NCBI RefSeq assembly: GCF_003171515.1
Contig: NC_089390.1
Location: forward strand, 5,828,001 to 5,892,000
DNA length: 64,000 nt
Reading direction: 5' to 3'
Origin: Pyrenophora tritici-repentis
Taxonomy: Eukaryota > Ascomycota > Dothideomycetes > Pleosporales > Pleosporaceae
The number at the start of each line of letters is the position of its first letter. The stretch's first letter is position 1. Shown here one piece after another: positions 20,923 to 32,832 of the stretch. A program made the position numbers and the translations under genes. The notes beneath the pieces are model-generated. The model worked only from the letters and a program-made list of their open reading frames with translations, did not search any database and had not been told where the DNA came from.

Positions 20923-22721
20923 ATGTCGCACTCATGGATCGGCGCGCCCGCCCAATTCAACGGCACTGATAGCGTCACTGGTGGTGATTCTGGTGAGTGC
21001 GAACCTTTCTGCACAACTACGCACGTGCCGTGGCCAACACCCGTGGCTCGCGCGACATGTCGTGCACCATGAGGGTTGCGCACACCAAATCGAGAATCAA
21101 GTATACTAACATGGAAACCTACAGTCACCGAAAACCTCAACCAATGGTACCAATCGGGCGACCAGGCCTACATCCTCGTGGCTTCGGCCATGGTGCTGGT
21201 CATGGTACCGGGCCTAGCCTTTCTCTATTCAGGTCTTGCTCGCAGAAAGTCTGCCCTCTCCCTCATCTGGGCTTGCATGTTCTCTGCCTCCGTCATTACT
21301 TTCCAATGGTATTTCTGGGGATACTCCCTTGCTTTTGGTCCCTCTACAAATGGCTTCATCGGCAACCTCGACAAGTTTGGCCTCAAGGGTGTGTTGGCTA
21401 TGCCCAGCCAAGGAAGTCCTCTGATTCCTGAGCTGCTATACTCCTTCTACCAGGTATGGCAAATATGTACATTTCAGCAAGTATGCCTGCTAATCGAACT
21501 CATAGCTACAATTCTGTTCCGTCACTGGAGCCATTGTCGTCGGTGCCGTAGCCGAGCGCGGTCGTTTAATTCCCATGATGATTTTCATCTGGCTCTGGGC
21601 CACAATTGTATACTGCCCTGTCGCATACTGGGCCTGGAACGCAAACGGATGGTTCTTCAAGTGGGGTGGAATGGACTACGCTGGTGGCGGTCCCGTCGAA
21701 ATCGTCTCCGGTTGCTCAGCTTTGGCCTACTCCATGATTCTCGGACGTCGCCAGGAGAAGATGATGCTCAACTTCCGCCCACACAACGTATCTTTGATCA
21801 CCTTGGGAACCGTCTTCCTGTGGTTCGGCTGGCTGGGCTTCAACGGTGGTTCCGCTTTCGGTGCCAACCTCCGTGCCGTCATGGCCTGCTGGAACAGCAA
21901 CCTTACCGCCATGTTCGCCGGTATGACTTGGGTCATTCTTGATTGGCGTCTTGCTCGCAAGTGGTCAATGGTCGGTTGGTGCTCAGGTGTCATCTCCGGA
22001 CTTGTCGCCGCTACTCCCGCTTCCGGTTTCATTCCACTTTGGGCCAGCGTTGTCCTCGGTATCACTACGGGTATCGTTTCTAACTTTGCCACTAAGAGTA
22101 AGTGTCGTTGCCGAGAAATATCATGCACCATTCGCTAACATGCCACTAGTCAAGTTCTGGATCAGGATCGACGATTCCCTCGATGTCTTCGCTGAGCACG
22201 GTATCGCCGGAATGGTCGGCCTCTTCTTCAATGGTCTCTTCGGTGCCGACTATATCATCGGTCTGGACGGTGTCAACAATGGACTTACAGCTGGTGCCAT
22301 CACAGGCGAGGGAGCCGCAGTCTACAAGCAGATTGCTTACATCTGCGCCTGCACTGCCTACTCCTTCGTTGTCAGCGCCCTCCTCGCTTTCGTCATCGAC
22401 AAGATCCCTGGTCTCCAGTTGCGCGCATCTGAGGAGGCTGAACTCCTCGGTATGGACGATGACCAGCTTGGCGAGTTCGCATACGATTACGTTGAGGTTC
22501 GTCGTGATTACCTTGCCTGGACACCCGCCAAGGGCGAGCCCATTGACGGAGAACACTCCGTACCCCAAGGCGACCGCCACGGCATCCCACAACACAGCCA
22601 AATGCTCGAGGGCAAGGCACCTTCAGAAAACTCCAGCAACGAGCACACTGGTATTGGAGGCGATAGGCACGCCATGGCCATGGGTGCTGAGCACCAAAAC
22701 GAGAAGCAGGTGCATACCTAA
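20923..22721 (+). CDS. Ammonium transporter, MEP/AMT family
   Basis: Four exons (20923-20992, 21125-21453, 21506-22097, 22150-22721) join in frame to 520 residues with about eleven membrane helices. Family features are AYILVASAMVLVMVPGLAFLYSGL, DYAGGGPVEIVSG, FLWFGWLGFNGGSA and AEHGIAGMVG. The position of the first pore histidine is Glu (about residue 198), while the second histidine is kept (His ~347). Yeast Mep1 and Mep3 share this Glu, whereas Mep2 has His, so this is a Mep1/3-type channel. The cytosolic tail (about residue 440 on) is hydrophilic and rich in His/Glu/Gly. It moves ammonium across the plasma membrane. The GATA sites upstream suggest nitrogen regulation. The start is set by the ATG in a GCCACCATG context, near a likely GATA-driven promoter. 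Confidence 0.93.
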
Positions 22722-24417
22722 GCTTTCGCTTGTTTGGATTTCTGCTTGAGGCTGCTTTGAGTAAATTGTTTCGAGATACCACTTGCGCTTCCGTCATTGA
22801 GCAGTGCCTTTTTTCTTATATATATATCTTTTAGACCCAGTGTACGATTATCACCTTGTTCACGCATGTGCATATAATTGAATGTATACATCACATCAAG
22901 CTTCATAAACTCATTGCTTGGCACTCTTACGTGAACTTAGTCAGTTCTCTCATCAATGTCTACACAGGCCAAGTACCACGCCATTGAAGCCCAGCTAAGC
23001 GCTTGTGCCCAGCCTTCCTTATCGGTCCAGACATGATCGACTTTCCCGTTGTCTAGTGGGGTTATACCATGCACCTGTGCCAAGTTCCTGCTCCGCATCT
23101 TCTTATCTTTTCCCGCTCCTCCACCACAACACCTCATCACAGTCTACAGCCACTCAACGCTTCTGCACCCCAGATTAGCCCGATACATGATATCGATCAT
23201 GACGCCACTGTAGATGCTAATCTGACTAAATGCAAACCAGCCGTGTTTACTTTTAGCGATCAAGGTACCATACAATGCACATGTACATCATCACCTCTTC
23301 AATGTAGAACACCCTTATTGCGGGAATTCAGATCTGAGATTTCTCTGGATCACTTGTATCAAATTAAGACTACGCTTCATTTTGGACGAATGGTGCTTAT
23401 CCGCTTGTGGTCACTTCTTCAAGGGTCCTCCTCCTAATTGACACACCCATGTCAAGCTTCATGGCGTTGCAGCTCTAATCTACTGGCATGTGATTTCTTC
23501 TGATTGGACCATTTCATTCAATATCCTCTAATCACCTTGCCGATCGGCCGTGGATTGTTTCACATGTTATCTGGTCGTGGGTGGTCTTGTGGGCGTCACC
23601 AAGGGATAGCGAGGGTTGTGCGGAAAGCTTGGCTGGCCGTCGAGCTACAGGGGGCACTCATGGAGGGGTAAACTGTAATATTGTATTTCCCACGCCAAGG
23701 TTGTGCTCGTCGGGGGAAGGAGCCTTGGTTGAGCCGAGGGATGCAGCAGTAGCTGTGTAAATGGACAGGGGAGTCACTCCCTCCTTTCTTAGAGTGTGGG
23801 GGTGAGAGACTCCCTAATTCAGGAGATGACGACAGCTACACTCGTCACTTCAGTTGTTCCAGATTGTACCTGCGTCTTTGATACGATTTGGGCACCGCTT
23901 CCATAGTGCTATCTCTTGTATGTAGTGGTCGGTTACGCATCTCTTCAACAAGCCATCAGTTCTGTTCACAAAAATCTACCGTCGTCTGCGGTTTCGTGGT
24001 ACTATAAACACTGTTTAAACCTCCCAGGTCTATCCCCCCTAAAATCTTAGCGATATCACTGATGTCGTTCTTCGCTGTAGCTAGTAGACGCATGTTCGCC
24101 TGTCCATATTACCAGAAGGAGGGTCTCGCGAACCTTCCGCGAAGCTGACAACCGCTCTATCTTCTACTAGCCAATGTCCTACAACAATAAACAACCACAG
24201 TCTATCGTGACTTCCTTCGCCTCTAGCGCTCAGCACGCACCAAGATGCCGCCTATACAAACCATGCCATCTCACACCTCCTCCCCTTATCCACGAACAAC
24301 ATACTCAGAACAACCTTAGCTTCCAGTAGCATACCTTGACCCTCTGCAAATACCACCTTCTCTCACCTAACAAGCCCAAACCACGCGACACCTGCTCGCC
24401 ACATTGTCAGTTCTAGC
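22722..24417. other. Intergenic spacer, 1.7 kb
   Basis: It begins with an AT-rich 3' untranslated region holding a TATATATAT run near 22820. No coding frame over 125 codons and no RNA gene was recognised. A near-palindrome GGGAGT-C-ACTCCC lies at about 23769-23781 and a related GAGACTCCC copy about 40 bp later; their meaning is unknown. The last 150 bases form the promoter and leader of the next gene. Confidence 0.5.
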
Positions 24418-25469
24418 ATGTTTACGGCTCTACACAGAACCTGCTCTCTCAAAATCATGCTTATCACCGGCATCATCCTCGCCCCGGCAGCCATGGCCAC
24501 GCCAGCCGTACACGACCTCGCCGATCTGCAGAGCGTCATCGATGCGGCGGCGAGTTCGATCGGGGACCCGAACAATCCCAACCGTGGCTTTGGCTTCAAT
24601 CTCTTGGGCGGCAGTGGCCAGATGGGCACTGCTGATCTCGTCAATAACATCACCAATTCTATCCTGAGGGGAAAGTTTCAATTCGATACAAACAAGGTAT
24701 GGTCTCAAATCTGTCCCCCATCCTTCTATCTCTCTCAGTATTAAACTTTTTCAATATCCACACTAACATGAACGAACAACAGACCACATGGCTCGATCTC
24801 CCCTCCCCCTCCGTCAATAAGACCACAAACCCCATCCAACTCAACCCCACGCTCCCCATAACAGCCAGCCTAGCCCAACCCACAATCCTCCCCACCACGA
24901 TCCCCACGCTCGAAAACCTCACCATAAACCTCACCGAGCCATACATGGCCTACGTGAAATCCATTCCCGACCTGAGCACCAGTCTCATAACCCTCGGCCG
25001 CAGCTTCCACCGCGAGATGAACGCACCCGTCAGCGACGCCATCGCCGGCCTAGAACAAAGTCTCACTACTTTCCAAACCACACTCCTCGAGGACAACCTC
25101 ATCTCCGCTCAGGCCGTTATACGCACTATTAGGGCGAGTGGTAGCTTGGCGAATGCTCAGATCGCTTGGTCGCGTTTCCTCAATCTGCCTGGTGGCGGGA
25201 GCAGCGATGCAGATGCTGCGGAGCCAACGGCGCCCTTGGGTGCTGGGGGGTTGACAGGGAAACGGGCTGTTGGTTGGAGGAGGCCACCGCCGAAGGATGG
25301 TCAATTTTATACGCATCAGGAGCTTTGGAATAGATCGGTGGTGCAGACGGAGCAGTCAACTCAAGGTAGCACCGGGGTGAGTGGCGTTGTTGTGCAAGTG
25401 GAAGAGCAAGACACATATACGCAGCAGTCTGCTAAGAATGCTCGGGTTGGCAGACCGTTTGTCGTCTGA
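24418..25469 (+). CDS. Predicted secreted protein of unknown function with a Kex2-like site
   Basis: Two exons (24418-24696, 24783-25469; intron donor GTATGG) join in frame to 321 residues, or 307 if translation starts at the second ATG (24460). The second start gives a better signal peptide (MLITGIILAPAAMATPA). The mature part has NIT and two NLT/NLT-type N-glycosylation sites, Thr/Pro-rich spacers (TLPITASLAQP, TILPTTIPTLENL) and helical amphipathic segments around residues 150-220. A GTGK-R dibasic site (LTGKRAVGW, about residues 253-254) could be cut by the Kex2 protease in the Golgi and would release a ~67-residue C-terminal piece rich in Gln/Val/Thr. I know no named family for it. It is probably secreted or wall-associated; an effector role cannot be claimed from sequence alone. 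Confidence 0.7.
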
Positions 25470-26647
25470 GCCTTACTTACTTTGCTCGTTTACCTTTTTC
25501 CCTTGCGTTATCGAACTATACCTTTTACTCTTGTACATAATTTACATAGATATGAAATCGCAATGCCCTGGAGGCTTTTCCACACCAAGACTTCACCCCA
25601 TCCTGTTCAGATCGCGTATTAATGCGTAGCGGTTCGAGTCAAGATACATAATACATCACACATTCACTGGGCGAGTACTGTATTTTACTAAGTACAAGGT
25701 ACAGGGATAGTGTTTTAACTGCTTACTTATATTGTTGTTACAGCAAAACTGCGTTATGAAAATCTGCTACTCAGCATCGACATCACTTACATATACCATC
25801 CTATAATACATCACACGCTCTTTGCTACCACACCAGCCCAATCTGTTGCAGACGAATAACGACGATGCTTTGATAAGAATAAACAGCTAAGCTAAGATGA
25901 ATGTGGGGATATCTTCAAGACAAGAGAGTATATGCAACGCGATTGACAAAAACACCAGATCGATCTCCCCTCCTCCCCCCCCAAAATCCAACCAAACCCA
26001 GGGGGAAAAAGACGAGGGACATGCGCAAAGAGATAGAGAGAGAAAAAAACAACAAAACCCCCCATGCATGACCTCGTGACACAACCAACAACCAGCAACC
26101 AGCAACCAGCAACCGACAAACCAAAGCAAGATCGACCACCCCGACAACCCTTTGTCCCATTTTGCCTTGCCCTTGATTGCTCCTTTATCCCCTAACCCGT
26201 CCGTAGAACACACCCTCATCTCTTTCCTTCCTCGCTCGAAAATCCAAGCGACCAAAACCATGGCGATGCATGGATGAAATAGGTATAAAAAGAACCAGCA
26301 GGTACATTTGCTCGCTGCAAAGCCACAGAAGCGAAAAGAAGGATGAGAGAGTGCGAGGCAGAAGACTAAAGGGGGGTATATCCGCTCACCCTACTAAAAG
26401 AGGATAAAAAGAGGGCTTGGTAAACAACAGAATACAAAGAGAAACGCTCAAGCCTCTCATTACAACGTACATACGTACATTTACACACATACAATCCATC
26501 AACACTCAAGCCCTCTCTCTTTTCTTTCTTGCTTCTTCTTTCTTCTCGCTTCTTTTTTGTCTTGTCTTTCGCTCGCAACAGCAGCAAAAGTGTCTTCTGA
26601 TTCAATCTTTTGGAGGATATAAAATGTGTTTTCTTTCCTTTCCGGTT
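25470..26647. other. Convergent intergenic spacer, 1.2 kb
   Basis: The secreted-protein gene (+) and the MIT gene (-) converge here. The stretch 25930-26120 is C/A-rich on +, with runs of C (about 25972-25981) and a CAACCAG repeat. The minus-strand frames across it are low-complexity Leu/Val/Cys/Phe products of that repeat and are not called as genes. Confidence 0.55.
26082..26114. repeat. CAACCAG tandem repeat
   Basis: A seven-base unit of the form CAACCAG is repeated about four times between the two convergent 3' ends. It has no coding or obvious regulatory role. Confidence 0.7.
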
Positions 26648-29600
26648 TTAAACCAGAACCCACTCACTGCCCCTTTTGATAAATTTATCCAGCATGAGCA
26701 TTACGTCGGTAAGGACGAAGCGACAGATGTAGAAGCCGAAGAATTCTGCGGCATGGCGGGCAGACAGTTCGAGACCGACGTGTGTGGGGGATGAGTGTTT
26801 GAGGCCTGGGTCTTCGACTTGGCGGGCGATTTGATCTGAAAAGCACGTGATATGTTAACATAAAATATCCTCACCTATCAAACGAAAGGGAAGAAGGAGA
26901 AAAACTTACCCAGTACTTGGACTGCATCAAACAAGCGCGCCAAGGAACCCATGTAGCCCGCATTCGGGCCCTCAAACACGACACCAGAAATGTCTCTCTT
27001 AGCGAAGCGGATCGTAGGTAGATTGGTCATAGGCAGCGTTGCCATGACGAGCGTATCTTTGGGCACCTCGGGATTTTTTGCACCGCCCGCCATACCCGCG
27101 AGATTGACGCCAGAGTTCTTGGAACGGAGTTTGCGCCAGGAAGCGAGATAAGACTTGCCCTGTGCCACGGCGCCCCTGGGTGCCTCCTGCGACCCATGCG
27201 AGCCCTTGCCGAAGCCGTCCGTAGATGCGGCCCCTTCGCCGACGGTAGTTGCGTCTTTGAAAAGGGCAGTGACTGATTGTAGGCCGACTTCGTTGCCGAG
27301 CTTCTTTGCGAGCACAGTCTGTATTTGGTCGAGTATCGTCTCCAGAGAGTTCATTTCGTCCAAGACGGCATCTGCGTCGTTCATGTCTACAGCAGCTAGC
27401 TTCTGCAGAGCAGCTGTCAGCATGTCGCAGTTGGCAATCTTGTCTTCGACGTTCTTTAACTTGACGCCCTTGACTCGCCAGACATCGCGGGGAATGAAGA
27501 GCTTGGTCGAAAGGTATCCACCACGGGGATGCGCAATCGTCTGGTAGAAGCACCGCATTAGCCAGAACGGTCGGAGGAGGTACGAATCTGGGCACGGCTC
27601 AAGAGGTATCGGTGCGTTTGTGATTGCTGGACTTGGCGACCCAGGTGAGAAAGGCGAGTGGATATCGCTCTCGAACAGGTGCATCCCTCCGCTCGGTAGT
27701 CCATCGACGTTGAATGTGGGGAGACTCGGGGTCGGCAGCGGTAGACCGGCATTGCTTGGTTTCCGTCCTGTAATGGAAAAGGTAGTGCTGAGCGGCGTAC
27801 CGATGGACACATCCGAGCCATCGGGACTGGATATTGACAGATTACGCTGCTTTAGACTAAGAGAAGACTTGTTCTTCCTGATTCCTAGCGCTGACGTCTT
27901 TCCGGTCTTGGGCGAACCTGGCACAAGGCCGGGGTCGTTGGAAGCGGCGTAGCTGAGCGCTGGCGTAGCTGGTGACACAGTGGCAATAGTCTCTGCGGGA
28001 CTATAGAGGGTAGGTTGCGGTGATGGGGCCGAGAGACCGGCTTGCTGGGAGACTTGCGATAGCGCAGGCAGTATTGGCTTGGTAGTGTTGAAAGATGCGG
28101 CAGCAGACTTGGGTTGGGGCGGAAGGTCTGTTGGGACCTCCTTGGGTGGTACCGGGGGTTTCTCGGTATGCGGCGCGGGTGGGACTGGTTGTACAGATGT
28201 CTCGATCTTTAATTGTTTGGCGTTTTGTCCTGATAGTCTGCGACTCCGTACCGAGGCACTGTCCTTGGTTGCGGTAGTGGGCCGTGGGGTAATTTCTGCA
28301 GTGTCTATCGTTTGCGCTGCTTGTGTCTCCGGGACCGGGGGCAAGGCAGGCAAGGCGCCTAATGGAGCAGGAATTGCGGGAGGGGAATGTACGGGAGGCT
28401 GCTTTGATGGCGGGTGTATCACTTCTGCAACCGTGGAGAGCGACGTTCCACCCGTCGTCCTGTGCGAGGACACTGAGCTGTTGTACGTGCTTCCAGAAAA
28501 GCCACTCGAGTCAGACTGGCGGGGTAATGATGACTTGGTCTGTAGGTCAAAGTCAAAGCCATCTAGCATGTACTCCCTAGTCATCTCATCTAGTAACCGC
28601 TCTTCCTCGTCCGCCTCGTCATTGAACCTCATCTCGGCACTTTCGCGTACGTGGGGTAACGCATCGTTCCGGAGCTGTGTCTCCTTGTAGCGATATCTGG
28701 CCGCCAAAATAGCCTCTTCTCGTTCTGCTTCACGTACGCGTTCCTTTGCTAGTTCGACATTTCGCAGTTTAGTCGCTATCAAATCGCCTGGCGTTGATAA
28801 ATCGTCATCGTAAGGTTCGTAGCCATCATCATACGCAGCTTCGACGGCAGCATCGAGCGCGGCGTCAAATTCTGCTTCGGTCCCTCCGCTTGGGTTTCGT
28901 AGGTGTTTCCGGCGCACTCCTTCTGGTGACAATGAATGTACCGAGGACGAGCACGATGATCCCCCGGATTCGTCTATGGTGTCCAGCCATGATGTTGATT
29001 CGTTGCTCTGCACTCGTCGGTGGGTCCCCTGAGCCGCCTGCTCGGGTTGTAGTAACCGACTGGGCTCGTTTGATTCGTGATCCGATTTGGAAGTGAGGAG
29101 TGGTGATTTTGACCGGTTTGGCGACAGCGGCGGAGGCATGTACATGCGGTCCATTGCCGACTCTGCAGCGGAGGAGCGCGCAGAGGATGCGGAAGGGGCC
29201 AGTCGGCCAGGTGGAGGCTGTAAATTGAATTGTGGAGTTTGGAGGCCTCTCTGCACATCCCGAATGGCGGTCGATATGACTGACTCACGAGGACTTTCGA
29301 GGCCCTTGCGGAAGGGTAGTTGTTGTGATTGCAGTGATTGTTGTGAGGGGGCCCGCTTCTCGGGCTCGGGGTTGTCGTATACAGAGGGGTCGTTGACTAT
29401 ACGGGATACAGAAGCAGTGTGGATCACTGCGGGCTCGTCGTCGTCGAGCATAAGCATTGAGCGGTGTTCGTCCAGCGACTCCCCGCTCATGGGGCGAGCA
29501 GGTAATGACTTGCCGCTGTTGTTGGTATAGCTAGGGTCTAGACGGCGTAGCTCTTCTATTCTGTTGGTGTATGTAACCCGCTAATTTGTTGGATTAGTAT

Positions 29601-31004
29601 AATGTCGGACCTATAGCGGCCAATGGCGACCGAGGATGACACTTACAATAGCATCCAGTTTCCGGCGGTCCTCCTCCTGTGAGCTGCGAATCATGACCTG
29701 CTGCAGTAGTTTGCACGCATCCTCGTACGCCTCCATGGCACCCTCGAAGTTCTGTGCATTGTCGAGCAGGACGGCCGTGTTTGCCTTTTGCAGGGCCCGG
29801 GACAACATTGTCTTCTTGTCCTTTTCCCGCCGCTCGCGGGTGCGAGGGGGAGTGCCCTGGTAGCCGTCCTCCAGTCTGGCGCTGGCGTTGCTTTCGGTGC
29901 GCAGGTGTTCTCTGGTAGGGCTACGGGCCTGGGTGCGACTAGCGCTGCGGAACTGCTCTCTGCTCTGCGTCCGGGAATGGTCGCGGGAGGCGATCTGCCT
30001 GTGGCCTACAGTGGGTGGGGGCTTTTGGGCGGAATCTCGAGTTGCCGCTGCAGCGACCGAAGGCGGTCGTACTGTAGAGGGCCGAGCTGAGCCCGGAGTT
30101 ACCTCGTACCTTGCGTCGGCGTCGTGCGGGCCTGGCGACCCGAGGGGAGACTTGCCCAGCACCTTGTCCACGTGGGTGCGCGAGGGCGGGCGCTGCGTCT
30201 GCGGCTGAGGCACAGGGGCGGGTTTGGAGTTGAAATAATCCCGCTGCTGGTAACCGGTGATTAGCGTCGGGGTGAAGAGACTGGATGCCGAGGGCGAGTT
30301 GGTCGTCGAGGCGCTCGTCGGGGTATTTGGGTCGTAGACGGACGAGGGCAGCAGCACTGGGCCCAGCGAGGGTTTCCTGGGGGCGGGTGCTGCCGTCACC
30401 GCCTGGAGTGAGGAAGAAGAAGAAGAATCGTATACGGGGGATCGCGGGCGCGCGCGGGGGGGAACTCGTGGGCGAGCGAGAAGCGGCCTGCGTCCTAGAG
30501 GCGGTGCGGGGGGGGCGAGACGGGGTGCGGTGCAGCTCCATTGACGAGGCTCTGGGAGGTGAGGCTCAGCTTGCGCGAGAAGCTGTACTGGTGCTGATAG
30601 TGGTGTTGTTGTTGTTGGTGGTGGTGGTGGTGGTGGTAGTGTTGCTGGTCGGGCTCACGGGTGCTGCCCGCGGTGCTCTGGGACCAGCGGTTCACGTTGC
30701 CGTTTGTGGTGGACAAGGTGCCCGATGCTTGGTGATCCCTCTCTGCTCCAATGCCTTCTGCTGCGCCGTTGGCTGCGCTGCTCCGCCGTCGTGCCTGGGC
30801 TGGCGGCGGTGTGGCTCGCGGGTGGGGTTTGGTGGATGGGTCCGGGAGGTGCGCGTCCGGTGCCGCCAGCGATAGCGAGGCTGACCGCTTGACCGTGACG
30901 ACCGACGACGACGAGATGGAGCCGCTGCGCGACGACTTGCGGCCGTGGGCGTGGGGCGGCAGCAGGTCGCTCTGGGGATTCATCGTGTCTTTTTTGGCAC
31001 CCAC
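26648..31004 (-). CDS. MIT-domain protein (large, mostly disordered); 5' frame unresolved
   Basis: The certain exons on the minus strand are: one starting upstream and ending at 29647; 29580-26910; and 26835-26648. Introns have GTAAGT donors and keep frame. Across the 29647/29580 junction lies an MIT (microtubule interacting and trafficking) three-helix domain with the signature ALQKANTAVLLDNAQNFEGAMEAY on the left and TNRIEELRRLD on the right. MIT domains bind ESCRT-III tails or microtubule-related partners. The rest is Ser/Pro/Thr-rich and disordered, followed by a conserved-looking globular C-terminus (YLLRPFWLMRCFYQTIAHP onward) ending near 26648. At the 5' end, an N-terminal frame (31004 to about 30516) with HGRKSSRSGSISSSS and a His/Gln tract does not run in frame into the body, which opens at about 30450. 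Two C-runs lie at the break. I report one gene with an unresolved junction rather than two genes. Confidence 0.75.
30604..30640. repeat. CAC/CAA triplet tract coding His and Gln
   Basis: On the minus strand this encodes a run of histidines followed by a run of glutamines, then further His/Gln, near the N-terminus of the MIT protein. Such triplet tracts often vary in length between strains. Confidence 0.75.
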
Positions 31005-31125
31005 ACAGACTGGTGTAGGCTGCGTGTCTCAGGCCAAGCCAGCGGTTAATGCAATGCGCATGCAGGCATGGTTGCCGAAGCAGGAACGCGCTCAGGCAGG
31101 GCGGCCGAAAGATGCAGTGGAGCGT

Positions 31126-31149
31126 GGGCGGTGGGCGGTGGGCGGTGGG
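31126..31149. repeat. GGGCGGT tandem repeat (G-quadruplex-capable, + strand)
   Basis: Four GGG tracts are separated by exactly CGGT, fitting the G3N4 quadruplex pattern. It lies about 120-145 bp upstream of the MIT gene's first ATG, on the template strand for that gene. Confidence 0.75.
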
Positions 31150-31450
31150 CGGACGGCGGACAGCGGCCTGGCAGCAAAGGCGGTCGACGGGCGGGCGTGG
31201 TGCTGTGCCTGTCTATGTGCTCGCAGTAGTAGCATGTAGTACTCCAGACCCCTAGACTAGTAAAGAGAGACGCAGACGAAAGATGCTGGACGCAATGTGG
31301 AGCCCTGGAGCTGCCCGCGCCCTCACCACGGCCAACACCAGCCTAGCCCAAACCAAACCAAGCCCCAAGCCCAGGACGCCCTGGACGGTGCAAGTGGTGC
31401 AGGGGGCTCAATCTGCCCTGCCCAAAAGTGAACGACACTGCACGCAATTG

Positions 31451-31490
31451 CCCCCCTACCCCCCCCCTCCCCCCCGAACACCCGCCCCTC
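31451..31490. repeat. Long C-tract block
   Basis: Three runs of six to nine C's, separated by TA, T and GAACA, are followed by CCCGCCCC. The minus strand is correspondingly G-rich. Such blocks are prone to length errors in sequencing and may form i-motif/G-quadruplex structures. Confidence 0.7.
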
Positions 31491-32832
31491 TCTCCCAAGC
31501 CCGTAAACCAGCTCCCTATCCTCCCGTCTCATTTCCTGCGCCTTACAACCCCGTATTCCCCTCTTCCAATTGACTCGCTGACTGATATTACCATGCGTCT
31601 ACTGCAGTCCAGAAGGCCGTCGCCGGTCCGTATGTATGCGCGCGCCCGACACTGACAGTGCGACCATGGTACCATACCGTACCATGCTTTCTTTGCAGCA
31701 CATGTCTTTGCCGGTCTTCCCCAACTTGGCCGCACAGGCTACCAAAAGCAAGCAGAAAAGTGGCTGTCGTCCACACGCACTTGTGCCCCTAGTCCATGCA
31801 CGCCCAATTGCCGTGCTGACTTTCCCATTGCCGCGTCCAAATTGCCATGGCTGCCATGGCTGCCATGCCTACTCTGCCATGTTGCCTTACTTTTTCGAAC
31901 CCTTTGCACCACTTGTGCGGGTGCGAAAAACTAAGACTGCAGACTGGGCAGCACAGGCAGCCTGCGCCCTCGTCCCGCCAGTGTTCCCCGCTGATTGCAC
32001 GCCTTGGCTGTTCCTGCATGCAAAGTAAGGCGACGCGATACCCTTTTCTGTCGACGGCCAGCCCGACGACGGAGCGTCTGCGTCCATCATCATTCGTGAG
32101 TCGGCCCGTTCCCACGCGCGCTGCATGGTTCCGGCTTTCCGACTCTCCCTTGGACCTTTTCATTTTGGTACCAGGCTGCCTGCTGCCGGCTGCCTGCTGC
32201 CTGCCGCCTGCCGCCTGCCATGCCTGACTACCAAATTACCAAATTGCCCTACCAGCACCATGGTCGATCCTCTCTAATCATCACCACTCACCACCATCAT
32301 CTTTCGCCCCAAACTACCGAATTCCTCTCCGCTGTTCGCCCGAAATCCTCACCTGCCCCTTCTTCGCCCCACACATTAACCTCCTGTGCTGTGCGTATAC
32401 GCGACGTCTGACACGAAAAGCATCTAGACTGCGAACAAGCATCTGAACAAGCAAACAACACGTGCAAAACTTCGTCTGCCTACCTCATTGGGCATGCATG
32501 GCTTCGCTTTCTTTTCCCTCCACTTCCGACGGCCAACGTGACATGTATTGCTCTATTTGCAATGCTCCCTATTTGTCTGCATCGCCCTATTCGTCCCTCT
32601 GTCCACCATGTGTCCTCGCACCCGTCCATGGTTACACCATGCTCGCCTGTGCTCTTCACTGCAAGCGTTTCATGCATTGCCATTATCGCGCCATGGATGC
32701 CTCGCATCCCCAAACACTCTACTCCAGTAGCACTAACCGCTACCAATCCCGCAAACATGTCTAATGACCTCGTAATGCATCCAAATCACATGCATGTTCC
32801 AATTGCTTATCATGACTTGTCGCCCTCACCAT

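Larger units (their letters stand above)
31005..32832. other. Intergenic spacer, 1.8 kb, rich in simple repeats
   Basis: The left part is the promoter of the MIT gene; the right part is the 3' region of CSN3. It holds a GGGCGGT tandem block (31126-31149), a run of long C-tracts (31451-31490), TGCCATGGC repeats (about 31841-31869) and CTGCCTG-type repeats (about 32166-32224). Short frames across these are composition artefacts. No tRNA or protein was recognised. Confidence 0.6.

Noticed and set aside
25622..25645. GGTTCGAGTCA resembling a tRNA B box
   Set aside because: No matching A box or acceptor stem in the 60 bp upstream.
25887..26261. Minus-strand frames rich in Leu, Val, Cys and Phe
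   Set aside because: Produced by the CAACCAG repeat and A-rich tracts; three frames give similar strings, so it is repeat composition, not a membrane protein.
29939..30541. 200-codon minus-strand frame (MELHRTPSRPP...) as a separate gene
   Set aside because: It overlaps the MIT-protein body in another frame for most of its length. Only its first part may belong to that gene through the homopolymer frame break.
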